64,000 nt of DNA from Caecibacter massiliensis. GTDB lineage: Bacteria; Bacillota; Negativicutes; Veillonellales; Megasphaeraceae. The first letter of the stretch is position 1. Every line of letters begins with the position of its first letter. Positions 29,961 through 37,862 of the stretch are shown in pieces. The stretch is taken from positions 496,001 to 560,000 of the forward strand of contig LT608311.1 in assembly GCA_900095875.1 (NCBI GenBank). Direction: 5' to 3'. The notes beneath the pieces were generated by a model. That model was not told the origin of the DNA. It was given only the letters and a program-made list of their open reading frames with translations, and did no database searches. The position numbers were made by a program, and so were the translations under genes.

Positions 29961-31106
29961 TCAGCCGACAGCACGGATAAGGTTAAAGACCTGCTGCGCT
30001 GTGTTGGTCATATTGCGCAGGGCCGTTTCCTTATTCATGGCTTCTTCCAGCGGCATGGCTTTATCGACGATAGAAAAGAAAGCATCGATACCCTGCCGGT
30101 TACATTCGACTGCATCAGCCGTCGTGCATCCTGCCAGAGCGATGACTTTGGCGCCGTACTGTTTGGCCAGTTTCGCTACGCCGATGGGGGCCTTACCCAT
30201 GGCCGTCTGGGCATCGAGGCGTCCTTCGCCAGTGATGACATAATCGGCATCTTTGACAGCATCGGCCAGGCGGATGGAATCGAGGACAATCTGGATTCCT
30301 GAACGCAGACGTCCGTGCAGATACGCCAGGAAAGCAAAGCCCATGCCACCAGCCGCGCCGGCACCGGCGGTCTGGCTGAAATCATGGCCGGTATACATCT
30401 GGGTTACGGCGGCAAAGGACCGGCTGGCATCGTCCAGTACTTTGACATCCTGTGGCGACGCACCTTTCTGAGGCCCGAAGATATAGGCAGCGCCCCAATT
30501 CCCGAATAACGGATTGGTCACATCACAGGCAACGTCGAACGTGCAGTCTTTCAGTGCCGGCAGGATCCGGGAATCATCGACAGAGGCAATGCGCCCTACT
30601 TCCTGTCCGCCTGTGCCGACCGGCTTTCCCTGATCATCGCAGAAAATATAACCCAGAGCCTGGAGCATGCCGACACCGCAATCACTGGTCGAGCTGCCGC
30701 CCAGACCGATAATGAAGTGGCGTATGCCGGCTTCCATGGCCTGCGCCATGACCTGGCCGACACCATACGTCGTCGTGTGCAGGGGGTTGCGCTGTTCTGC
30801 CGGCACCAATCCCAGTCCGGCTGCACCGGCCATTTCAATGACGGCCGCTTCCATTCCCGGCAGGTAACCATACGGGCAGGACACAACTTCCCCTAAAGGT
30901 CCCTGGATACCGACATAGCGGAGCTGTCCGCCCAGTCCATCGACGAGGGCTTCAACGGTTCCTTCCCCGCCGTCAGCCAGGGGCTTGACGATGACCTGGA
31001 CGGGATGACCGCCATAAGCTTTGCGGATACCGGCTTCAATGGCCCGGCCAGCTTCAACAGAAGTCAGACTATTTTTCAAGGAATCAATGGCTACGACGAC
31101 TTTCAT
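29961..31106 (-). CDS. glxK: Glycerate 2-kinase
   Basis: A 381-residue glycerate kinase of the GlxK/GarK type, making 2-phosphoglycerate from D-glycerate. Seen: MKVVVAIDSLKNSLTSVEAG at the N-terminus, the family motif KPLADGGEGTVEALVDGLGG, EMAGAAGLGLVP, IIGLGGSSTSDCGVGMLQAL, and TGEGRLDAQTAMGKAPIGVA. GAGGAGAGAG lies before the ATG at 31106; the longer frame upstream has no ribosome site. It lies downstream of the CdaR-type regulator and upstream of pyruvate kinase, so 2-phosphoglycerate feeds directly into lower glycolysis encoded next door. Confidence 0.95.
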   Translation of the reverse strand: MKVVVAIDSLKNSLTSVEAGRAIEAGIRKAYGGHPVQVIVKPLADGGEGTVEALVDGLGGQLRYVGIQGPLGEVVSCPYGYLPGMEAAVIEMAGAAGLGLVPAEQRNPLHTTTYGVGQVMAQAMEAGIRHFIIGLGGSSTSDCGVGMLQALGYIFCDDQGKPVGTGGQEVGRIASVDDSRILPALKDCTFDVACDVTNPLFGNWGAAYIFGPQKGASPQDVKVLDDASRSFAAVTQMYTGHDFSQTAGAGAAGGMGFAFLAYLHGRLRSGIQIVLDSIRLADAVKDADYVITGEGRLDAQTAMGKAPIGVAKLAKQYGAKVIALAGCTTADAVECNRQGIDAFFSIVDKAMPLEEAMNKETALRNMTNTAQQVFNLIRAVG

Positions 31107-31195
31107 GATACTCTCTCCTCTATGTGCGAACTCGTAAGACTGTATTTCTCTATGCCTACAGTGTAGCAAAAAGAGGATAATCTTCCTATGTTATA

Positions 31196-31226
31196 AAGCA
31201 CAAAAATATATCGTATTTTTGTGCTT
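31196..31226. terminator. Hairpin between the CdaR-type regulator and glycerate kinase
   Basis: AAGCACAAAAATA and TATTTTTGTGCTT are perfect 13-bp arms around TATCG, overlapping the regulator stop codon. It probably terminates the regulator transcript on the minus strand; the symmetry also allows an operator role for the kinase gene. Confidence 0.65.
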
Positions 31227-32295
31227 AAAGCCATGGAAGGGTAGCAATGTAAAGCGTCACGGCATCGTGGAATACCCGCGGATTGAGCCCCGTCGCCTCA
31301 CCAATCCGTTTCAGCCGGTATTGCAGAGTATTTTTATGGATACAGAGAATCCGCGCCGTCTCCTGTATGGATAAATTCTGTTGGTAATAGACCTGTAGCA
31401 GATGAATATCTCGTTCTGTCAAATGCTGACAAATGTCCTTCTGATAGCGGCGGCGTATCGGGCCATCCAGGCTTTGCAGCAAGAAAGCTAACTTCATCTC
31501 GTCGGCATGAACGCAGAAAATCTGTCGGTCCTCTGCCGACTGCAAGGCCATTTTGGCAAAACGGTACGATTCGTGGATACGGTGAAATGATTCTTCTGTC
31601 CCGATTCCTGCAAAAATGCCCGGGTAGAACCATTCTTTCCAGCGTGGCAGTTTCCGGTCCCAATCCGGATAGACCTTGCTGGGAATGAGCACGACAACGG
31701 TACTGGGATAAATATACGTGTATAAGGTTATCCCCAGGCTTTGGCAATCCTCTGCCATCTTCTGGCGGAAATCCCCGGCCCGGCGTGTACCTTCATGCCA
31801 GCGGAACACCACTGCGACATACTGGCTGCCCGCCAATGCCGGCTGGTCTTCAGCCAGCTGCTGCACCATGTCTTCGTCATGATAAATCAGAGCCATGACC
31901 TGACGGCTGCGGTGTTCTTCTTCGCTGAACACCTCCTGGCTCAGCCGGTATTCCTTGAGAAATACCTCGCATATTTTCGTCAGCAAAAAACCATACTGGC
32001 CGACAACAGTTGGTTCTCCCGTAATCCCGACTACACCCAGTACCAGTCCATCCATGATGATCGGATAATTGACGCCCTTACTGACACCATCTGTCGGCCG
32101 GTCATCCTGTACGGTCTGGACCTGACCGGTCCGGGCGGCGGCGTGGCCGGCCTTGTGATACGTCCCAATGCGCTTGTCATCGGTACTGGCCATAATCTGC
32201 CCATGACAGTCAATAAAATTGACGTCCCAGCCGACGACTACCTTGGCTGAATCGACAATCTGCTGGGCTAATTCATCGGTAATGCGTACTTTCAC
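31225..32295 (-). CDS. cdaR: CdaR-family sugar-diacid/glycerate regulator
   Basis: A 356-residue transcription factor. Residues ~1-135 are the putative sugar-diacid recognition domain (DELAQQIVDSAKVVVGWDVN, then GQIMASTDDKRIGTYHKAGH and GVNYPIIMDGLVLGVVGITG). The C-terminal PucR-type helix-turn-helix is QQNLSIQETARILCIHKNTL followed by QYRLKRIGEATG. In E. coli CdaR activates glucarate, galactarate and glycerate genes, including garK. Its position directly upstream of glycerate kinase supports the same job, sensing glycerate or a related acid. Confidence 0.92.
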   Translation of the reverse strand: MKVRITDELAQQIVDSAKVVVGWDVNFIDCHGQIMASTDDKRIGTYHKAGHAAARTGQVQTVQDDRPTDGVSKGVNYPIIMDGLVLGVVGITGEPTVVGQYGFLLTKICEVFLKEYRLSQEVFSEEEHRSRQVMALIYHDEDMVQQLAEDQPALAGSQYVAVVFRWHEGTRRAGDFRQKMAEDCQSLGITLYTYIYPSTVVVLIPSKVYPDWDRKLPRWKEWFYPGIFAGIGTEESFHRIHESYRFAKMALQSAEDRQIFCVHADEMKLAFLLQSLDGPIRRRYQKDICQHLTERDIHLLQVYYQQNLSIQETARILCIHKNTLQYRLKRIGEATGLNPRVFHDAVTLYIATLPWL

Positions 32296-32327
32296 ACTAA
32301 TACCTCTTTTCCTTCATGAAAAACATC

Positions 32328-33107
32328 TCACGACAAGGCCACATCCAGGGCCATCATCAGTGTGAATCCCAGGGCAAAGGACAGGACGCCCATATGGGAA
32401 TGTTCGCCAGCCGACATTTCCGGAATGAGTTCTTCGACGACGACGTAGCACATGGCCCCGGCGGCCAGACTGAGGAGATAAGGCAGGACCGGAACGATGA
32501 AGGCCGTCAGTGCGATGGTCAGGGCCGCTCCGATGGGTTCTACGATGCCCGATAAGACGCCTCCGAGAAAGGCTTTATGCCTGCCCACACCGGCGGCCTT
32601 GAGCGGCATGGAGATAATAGCCCCTTCGGGCAGGTTTTGCAAAGCGATGCCCAGCGACAAGGCCAATGCCCCGGCAGTACTGATACCCGTCTGACCGGCC
32701 AGGAGACCCGCATAGACGACACCGACAGCCATGCCCTCGGGGATATTGTGTAACGCCACGGCCAAAACGAGCATCGTCGTCCGCTGCAAATGGCTGTGTG
32801 GCCCTTCAGCCTCCTCGCTGTACATGTGCAGATGCGGTACCAGCCGGTCCAGGGTCAGGAGCAGGAAGATGCCCAGCCAGAACCCGGCCACAGCCGGCAC
32901 GAAAGCGAATTTCCCCAACGGCGCCGATTCTTCCATGGCCGGAATCAGGAGACTCCAGATTGAAGCAGCGATCATGACACCCGACGCAAAGCCCGTCAGC
33001 CCCCTTTGGACCTGGCGGTCCAATTCCTGCTTCATGGCATAGACGCAGGCCGCTCCCAAAGACGTTCCGACAAAGGGAATAAGAATCCCTATGACAGCAT
33101 TTTCCAT
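32328..33107 (-). CDS. ZIP-family divalent metal transporter
   Basis: A 259-residue inner-membrane protein with about eight hydrophobic segments. The metal site lies in ALHNIPEGMAVGVVYAGLLA (helix IV, H-N-x-P-E-G) and LGIALQNLPEGAIISMPLKA (helix V), the hallmark of bacterial ZupT/ZIP importers. A His-containing loop (HLHMYSEEAEGPHSHLQ) between helices III and IV is typical. It probably imports zinc, manganese or iron. I use the ATG at 33107, which has AAAGGGG upstream. The gene ends 32 bases before the cdaR start but has a different function. Confidence 0.93.
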   Translation of the reverse strand: MENAVIGILIPFVGTSLGAACVYAMKQELDRQVQRGLTGFASGVMIAASIWSLLIPAMEESAPLGKFAFVPAVAGFWLGIFLLLTLDRLVPHLHMYSEEAEGPHSHLQRTTMLVLAVALHNIPEGMAVGVVYAGLLAGQTGISTAGALALSLGIALQNLPEGAIISMPLKAAGVGRHKAFLGGVLSGIVEPIGAALTIALTAFIVPVLPYLLSLAAGAMCYVVVEELIPEMSAGEHSHMGVLSFALGFTLMMALDVALS

Positions 33108-33171
33108 AACAACATCCCCTTTCGTATATATCATGATTTGATATTCACTATTGTTATAATCTCATTATATA

Positions 33172-33206
33172 CAAAAAAGAACTGCCCCCGCAAGACAGCT
33201 CTTTTC
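33172..33206 (-). terminator. Terminator of the nitroreductase gene
   Basis: On the minus strand AAGAGCTGTC pairs with GGCAGTTCTT (with G-T pairs) around a G-rich loop, followed by TTTTTTG. It lies about 20 bases after the stop and ends the arsR operon. Confidence 0.75.
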
Positions 33207-33225
33207 ATAGTTCATCAAAATAGTG

Positions 33226-34047
33226 TTATCGGATGATGGTAATCCGGTCGGTTGTCCTCTGGGGCGTCCGCTGGTAGGAAATGTCCGGGATTCCCAGCGC
33301 CATCAGGAAGCTCAGTTTGCATCCCTGGGGGATCTGGAACTGCGCTTCGATTTCAGGAAATGTCCGGGCCAGTGCTACGGCAATGCCGTCCCAGACCGTG
33401 CCCAGTCCCAGGCTGGCGGCATAGAGTTCCAGGTACGATAAGGCAATGACCGGATCGACGGTCTGGCAGACCGATGCCGCCGTTTTTGTATCGACAGAAG
33501 CGACAACTAAGGCCGGAGCTCCCCGGTACACCAGATCCTTCCCTGCCCGCTTGCTGGCTTCTGCCATTTCTTTTATGATAAAAAGAGGCGAATCGGCACG
33601 AACAGTATTCAGGCAATCGTATGTAATCTTCCGGATTTTATCCATTTTTTTGCGCGTCGCTACCAGAGAAAAACGAACAGATGGCGCGTTGACCCCTGTC
33701 GGCGCATACGCCAGCATTTCCGTAAGTTTGTCCAGCTGTTCCTGTGACAAATCTTCTTTTTTATAAGCCCGGGTGCTACGCCGCGATTTTATCAGCTTCA
33801 GCAACTCTTCATGATTCCCATAGGATACAGTACCACATTGTTCCGGTTGCAGTCCGCCAAAGGACAAGGCACCTTTTGGGCAGACGAGCATACAATGCTG
33901 GCAGGCCAGACACCGCTGTTCTCCTTCTGGCAGATAGCGGGGAATCTTTTCTTCGTCAAATTCCAGACAAGCGGCTACGCAGTCCCGGATACACAAGCCA
34001 CAATGGATACATGCTTCTTTTTCTACCGTAATCGTACGCTGAATCAT
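33226..34047 (-). CDS. Ferredoxin-nitroreductase fusion protein
   Basis: A 273-residue fusion. Residues ~1-75 hold two 4Fe-4S motifs: CIHCGLCIRDC with a downstream Cys, and CLACQHCMLVCPKG. Residues ~90-270 are a nitroreductase/FMN domain (SRRSTRAYKKEDLSQEQLDK, then YAPTGVNAPSVRFSLVATRK, then LELYAASLGLGTVWDGIAVA). Such proteins pass electrons from ferredoxin-type clusters to FMN and reduce unknown substrates. The ATG at 34047 with GAGGAG ten bases upstream is preferred to an upstream TTG overlapping the methyltransferase. It is the third gene of the arsR operon, suggesting reduction of an arsenical or a thiol adduct, which is inference. Confidence 0.9.
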   Translation of the reverse strand: MIQRTITVEKEACIHCGLCIRDCVAACLEFDEEKIPRYLPEGEQRCLACQHCMLVCPKGALSFGGLQPEQCGTVSYGNHEELLKLIKSRRSTRAYKKEDLSQEQLDKLTEMLAYAPTGVNAPSVRFSLVATRKKMDKIRKITYDCLNTVRADSPLFIIKEMAEASKRAGKDLVYRGAPALVVASVDTKTAASVCQTVDPVIALSYLELYAASLGLGTVWDGIAVALARTFPEIEAQFQIPQGCKLSFLMALGIPDISYQRTPQRTTDRITIIR

Positions 34048-34070
34048 GTATATTCTACTCCTCTCTTCTG

Positions 34071-35111
34071 CTAGCAACAGCAACCATTATCCCCGGCGTT
34101 ATCTGCCACGGGAGTAACGCCAAAGGGACCGAAATGGACCGACCGGTCACCGTAGACGGTAAAGGCCGGAGCGTACCGCGTTTCTGAAAGCATGGAGGCC
34201 AGATTGCCACTGACCAGCATGGGTTTTCCCGTCACGAAATGATTGTTCATATCGAAATCAAAGGCATGAGGATGTCCGGGGATCGTACCGCGGTACACCG
34301 CTGCCTGACCATAATCCTCGCATGCATCTTCCAAATCAGTCAGTTTGAATACCCGCACCGTCCGTTCCGAAAAATGGGCAAAGCCGACTTTTTCTTCAAT
34401 CGCTTCATTTCCCAGGTCAAAATTGCGGATAGACATGTAGACGAAATCCATGAATCCCGCTTTATTCAGCATGCGTCGGAAATCTTCAAAATACATGGCG
34501 CCGCTGATGCATTCACCGTGCAGTACCGGGTCGGCATAGAGTTCATCGGGAATGCGGCGGTCTGTAAAGACATCGGAAAAGTACAGTTCACCACCCGGTT
34601 TGAGGACACGCCAGATTTCATTGAATACATTCTGTTTGTACGGTGACAAATTAATGACGCAGTTGGAAATGACCACATCGATGGAATTATCGGCAATTCC
34701 CAGAGATTTCAAATCTTCAATGTATCCCTTTTTAAATTCCACATTCGAGGTCTTATACCCAAAGCGCTTATACTGCTCTTCTTCATGGCGCAGGGCAATA
34801 TCGAGCTGTTCCTGGGTCATATCGACGCCGATGACATGGCCTTTTTCGCCGACCAGTTTGCTGGCTACGTAAACGTCGCGGCCAGTGCCGCATCCCAGAT
34901 CCAGTACGGTCATGCCCTCCAGCAGGGGAGGAATCGGTGACCCACAGCCATAATAGTGAGTCACGATTTCATCATCAATGAGGCTGAGCGCTTCCCGTAC
35001 TTCTTTGGGCAGTCCCGTGGAAGAACAGCAGCAGGCTTTCGTTTTGAGGTCTTTCGTTCCATCCAGCACCTTACCATAATATTCTTTGACTTGTTCTACG
35101 ATTTCATTCAT
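34071..35111 (-). CDS. arsM: ArsM-like arsenite S-adenosylmethionine methyltransferase
   Basis: A 346-residue SAM-dependent methyltransferase. Seen: KACCCSSTGLPKE (three adjacent Cys near residues 27-29), SAM motif I VLDLGCGTGRDVYVASKLVG, GVDMTQEQLDIA, the VISNCVINLSPYK motif whose Cys aligns with an arsenic-binding Cys in ArsM, and GECISGAMYFEDFRRML with another conserved Cys. The extra C-terminal domain (about 235-346) ends in a Cys-Cys-Cys tail. This matches long ArsM-type enzymes of anaerobes that methylate As(III). It follows arsR by 15 bases, supporting metalloid-responsive expression. Substrate specificity is inferred from the cysteines. Confidence 0.85.
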   Translation of the reverse strand: MNEIVEQVKEYYGKVLDGTKDLKTKACCCSSTGLPKEVREALSLIDDEIVTHYYGCGSPIPPLLEGMTVLDLGCGTGRDVYVASKLVGEKGHVIGVDMTQEQLDIALRHEEEQYKRFGYKTSNVEFKKGYIEDLKSLGIADNSIDVVISNCVINLSPYKQNVFNEIWRVLKPGGELYFSDVFTDRRIPDELYADPVLHGECISGAMYFEDFRRMLNKAGFMDFVYMSIRNFDLGNEAIEEKVGFAHFSERTVRVFKLTDLEDACEDYGQAAVYRGTIPGHPHAFDFDMNNHFVTGKPMLVSGNLASMLSETRYAPAFTVYGDRSVHFGPFGVTPVADNAGDNGCCC

Positions 35112-35126
35112 AGTATATTCCTCCTA

Positions 35127-35435
35127 TCAGCATTCATCACAAGGTGTCTGCCCTTCCCGCTTTTCCCGTTGGACGAGTTCCTGAAAAAACGAAGCCAGAC
35201 AACGGATACATTCTTCATCGAGAGCATAATAATGCCAGCGGCCTTGTTTGCGGTCCCGGACCAGATGACAGTCACAGAGGACATGCATATGATGGGACAG
35301 CGTCGGCTGGGTAATCTCAAAGCGTTCCAGAATATGGCAGGCACACTGTTCCCCATCAGCCAGCATGGCAATGATCTGCAGCCTGACAGGACTACTGAGA
35401 GCTTTATTGATGTTTGCAATCTCCATCATATCCAT
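35127..35435 (-). CDS. arsR: ArsR-family metalloregulator
   Basis: A 102-residue winged-helix repressor. The core is SSPVRLQIIAMLADGEQCAC, then ITQPTLSHHMHVLCDCHLVR with the recognition helix, then DRKQGRWHYYAL. The C-A-C in GEQCACHI corresponds to the arsenite-binding CxC of ArsR in helix alpha-3, and DEECIRC and the C-terminal CDEC add further thiols. The ATG at 35435 has GGAGG upstream; earlier ATGs in frame would translate through the palindromic operator. It heads a three-gene operon with arsM and the ferredoxin-nitroreductase. Confidence 0.92.
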   Translation of the reverse strand: MDMMEIANINKALSSPVRLQIIAMLADGEQCACHILERFEITQPTLSHHMHVLCDCHLVRDRKQGRWHYYALDEECIRCLASFFQELVQREKREGQTPCDEC

Positions 35436-35445
35436 AAAACCGCCT

Positions 35446-35475
35446 CCATTACATAGATATTTATCTATGTAATGG
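35446..35475. promoter_or_regulatory. Palindromic ArsR operator
   Basis: CCATTACATAGATA and TATCTATGTAATGG are perfect 14-bp arms separated by TT. The site ends 10 bases before the arsR start codon, where it would block transcription and overlap the ribosome site. ATAGATA recurs at 35490. Confidence 0.8.
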
Positions 35476-35613
35476 ATTATATCATTTATATAGATACCCG
35501 TCAATGTTTGATGATGTCATATTAGTTATACCGAAACAAGGGTATAAGTCTCTATCCCTCATACCCCTGTTCACCATTTCTCATGTCAGGGGAAATAATT
35601 TTGAAATATATCC

Positions 35614-35642
35614 TTGACAAGTGCTGTCAAATTCAGTAAAAT
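35614..35642 (+). promoter_or_regulatory. Promoter of tRNA-Pro
   Basis: TTGACA (35614-35619), 17-base spacer, TAAAAT (35637-35642), 11 bases before the mature tRNA. Confidence 0.85.
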
Positions 35643-35653
35643 TAAAAGGTCAG

Positions 35654-35730
35654 CGGGACGTGGCGCAGCTTGGTAGCGCGCTTCCTTGGGGTGGAAGAGG
35701 TCGCGAGTTCAAATCTCGCCGTTCCGACCA
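35654..35730 (+). tRNA. tRNA-Pro (anticodon GGG)
   Basis: 77 bases including an encoded CCA. Acceptor CGGGACG pairs with CGTTCCG (one G-T). The D arm has GCGCAGC..TTGGTAGCGCG, the anticodon arm CTTCC-TTGGGGT-GGAAG gives GGG, and the T arm is GCGAG-TTCAAAT-CTCGC. It reads proline codons CCC/CCU. It is a single-gene unit with its own promoter and terminator. Confidence 0.97.
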
Positions 35731-35741
35731 CTGATTTATAG

Positions 35742-35775
35742 AAATCTCCAGACTTTCGGGTCTGGAGATTTTTTT
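35742..35775 (+). terminator. Terminator of tRNA-Pro
   Basis: AAATCTCCAGAC pairs with GTCTGGAGATTT around TTTCGG, followed by TTTTG and more T. Confidence 0.92.
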
Positions 35776-35798
35776 GTTTTTTTACGAGGATATACCTG

Positions 35799-36200
35799 TC
35801 ATGCCAGGCCGACCTGATAGATGCAGTCCAAAGGGATTTTCTGCCCTTCCCTGGTAATCAGACACCGTTTGATACGGTCCAGTTTCTTGCACTGCACGAT
35901 GGCCGTACGCCATGTACCGCCGTGTTTTCGTAAATTCTTTTGAAAATACGTGATGCGCAGACGAGAATGTTCCAATCCCCGTCTGCATACATCCTGCCAG
36001 ATTTGGTCCAGTTCCTGCCGCTGTTCTTCAGAGAATTCCGGTTTATCTTCCGTATATCGCGATGCCTCCGCTACCTCCTTTTCATACCCTTCCAATGCAG
36101 AAAAGGGAGCAAACTGGGCTGCCCGCGCCTGTCGGGACATGTGGCGATGACAGCGCACTCCCTCATATGAGTAGCTCCATAATTCGTCTTCTTCACTCAC
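35799..36200 (-). CDS. YolD-like protein
   Basis: A 133-residue YolD-family protein. RQARAAQFAPFSALEGYEKE (about residues 22-41) is the family signature, followed by an acidic helix (EFSEEQRQELDQIWQDV) and a basic C-terminal region including a WRTAIVQCKKLDRIKRCLIT segment and I-P-L-D-C-I-Y-Q-V. In Bacillus phages and chromosomes YolD proteins are encoded next to UvrX/DinB polymerases and are thought to act like UmuD partners. Here it overlaps uvrX by four bases (ATGA), so it is in the same LexA-controlled operon. Confidence 0.88.
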   Translation of the reverse strand: MSEEDELWSYSYEGVRCHRHMSRQARAAQFAPFSALEGYEKEVAEASRYTEDKPEFSEEQRQELDQIWQDVCRRGLEHSRLRITYFQKNLRKHGGTWRTAIVQCKKLDRIKRCLITREGQKIPLDCIYQVGLA

Positions 36201-37657
36201 GCACGATGCCCTCCTATCTGTTCATTCCGTTCCTTTGTCGTCGCTCCTTCTTCCAGATTCCGTCCTTTGATGATGGCATTTTTCCCGAATCGTTTCTGGA
36301 TATGCAAAATCGCATGCTGCTGCCGCCGTTCCCGCTCCGATTCTTCTCTGGTCATCCCCGATGGACTATCAAACAGCGTATCCATTTCATACAACACACC
36401 CCGTTCATCCCTGACATGTTCAGCCGTCAAACAAACGCGCCGGACCCATAATCGAGGTTCGATAATCCGGTCATACAAACGTACGGCTCCTTCAGTAATC
36501 AGTCTGGTCGAAGTGGTTTGTACTCCCAGATGTATCGTACCATGGGCATGTTTGGGTACAACTCTTCCATAGGAATCATGGACAATATCCCCCGTATAGG
36601 CCCTATCCTGTTTTAGGCTGATCCGGTCATAGCCAATAGTCAGGACCAGCATCTCTGTCACCAGCCCCTTGTCTACCAGTTCCAGCGACAGGGCTTCGGC
36701 CATTTCCCAAACAATAAGGCGGGCTTTCTCCGTATCATACGGATGATGCAGTACCTGTCCCGAACCCACACTATGTTTCTGGGGACGCCATCGTTTGATG
36801 TCCTCTATCGTACAAGGCTCGTATCCCCAGCTGTGATCAATGAGAAGCTCTGCCTGAATGCCAAACAGTTTATAAAGAAATGCTTCCTCTTTTCGGGAAA
36901 TCCGGGCAATGTCTTTCATCGTATATAGTCCGTTTTCTTCCAGCTTCTGCGCAATTCCCCGGCCGATACGCCAGAAATCTGTCAGAGGCCGGTGCTGCCA
37001 CAAAAGCTGCCGGTATGAAATTTCATCGAGACTGGCAATGCGCATTCCATGGGAATCACCGGGCAGATGCTTAGCCATGATATCCATCGCCACCTTAGCC
37101 AGGTAGAGATTGTTTCCGATTCCTACCGTCGCCGTAATTCCCGTCTCCTGCAGTACATCCTGTACCATGCGTTCTGCCAGCTCCCGGGCCGTCATGCCAT
37201 ACAAGCTCAGATACGCCGTCACATCCATCAATACTTCGTCAATAGAATATACATGGATATCTTCCGGTGCCACATAGCGAAGATACATACCATAAATTTT
37301 CGTACTGTACTGCAAATATAACGCCATCCGCGGCCGGGCAATGTGATATACCAGGCCTACATCGGGATGGGCCCGCACATCCCGGTCATCATACGATACC
37401 GTCGTAAACCCTCTTCCCAACTTTACCTTTCGCCGGACATTGATGTCCTGAACAGCCCGTATGACCTCAAAAAGCCGCGGCCTACTGGGAATGCCCCAGC
37501 TCTTCAAAGCCGGCGACACGGCAAGGCAGATGGTCTTATCGGTACGGCTCTGATCCGCTACCACCAGATACGTCGTCAGGGGATCCAGCCCTCTCTCCCG
37601 GCATTCAACAGAAGCATAAAAAGATTTCAAATCTATGGCAACATAGGTCCGTCCCAT
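36197..37657 (-). CDS. uvrX: Y-family DNA polymerase (UvrX/ImpB type)
   Basis: A 486-residue error-prone translesion polymerase. Seen: the first metal-binding motif IDLKSFYASVECRERGLDP (Asp near residue 8), the palm catalytic motif VYSIDEVLMDVTAYL (Ser-Ile-Asp-Glu near 115-119), TVGIGNNLYLAKVAMDIMAK, and the helix-hairpin-helix ARISRKEEAFLYKLFGI. The long C-terminal little-finger region (RRQQHAILHIQKRFGKNAII near the end) is typical of the UvrX/MucB branch. AAGGGGG lies upstream of the ATG. Two LexA boxes in its promoter predict SOS induction. Confidence 0.95.
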   Translation of the reverse strand: MGRTYVAIDLKSFYASVECRERGLDPLTTYLVVADQSRTDKTICLAVSPALKSWGIPSRPRLFEVIRAVQDINVRRKVKLGRGFTTVSYDDRDVRAHPDVGLVYHIARPRMALYLQYSTKIYGMYLRYVAPEDIHVYSIDEVLMDVTAYLSLYGMTARELAERMVQDVLQETGITATVGIGNNLYLAKVAMDIMAKHLPGDSHGMRIASLDEISYRQLLWQHRPLTDFWRIGRGIAQKLEENGLYTMKDIARISRKEEAFLYKLFGIQAELLIDHSWGYEPCTIEDIKRWRPQKHSVGSGQVLHHPYDTEKARLIVWEMAEALSLELVDKGLVTEMLVLTIGYDRISLKQDRAYTGDIVHDSYGRVVPKHAHGTIHLGVQTTSTRLITEGAVRLYDRIIEPRLWVRRVCLTAEHVRDERGVLYEMDTLFDSPSGMTREESERERRQQHAILHIQKRFGKNAIIKGRNLEEGATTKERNEQIGGHRA

Positions 37658-37676
37658 TGTTTCGCCCCCTTGTGTA

Positions 37677-37722
37677 AGAACATTTGTTCTGTTTTATTAT
37701 ATCATATGCGAACAAACGTTTC
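37677..37722 (-). promoter_or_regulatory. Two LexA (SOS) boxes upstream of uvrX
   Basis: AGAACATTTGTTCT (37677-37690) and CGAACAAACGTTTC (37709-37722) fit the Gram-positive LexA consensus CGAAC-N4-GTTCG with one or two changes. They lie 20 and 52 bases before the start and flank the AT-rich TATTATATCATA that should hold the -10. Confidence 0.75.
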
Positions 37723-37754
37723 AATATACCTATGAACGTCCCGTTTAACTCTAA

Positions 37755-37802
37755 AGAAAAAACCGCAGCGTGAAACAAAATTGCTTCACACTGCGGTTTT
37801 TT
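37755..37802 (-). terminator. Terminator of the uxaA-kdgT operon
   Basis: On the minus strand AAAACCGCAGTGTGAAGCAA pairs with the complementary TTTCACGCTGCGGTTTT and is followed by TTTTTTC-like U-rich sequence. It lies 60 bases after the kdgT stop and can also act on the other strand. Confidence 0.85.
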
Positions 37803-37862
37803 CTTAGTGGTATAATGCATAGTTTATAGTAATACAGATTACTGTATTCTATCATGAGGAAC

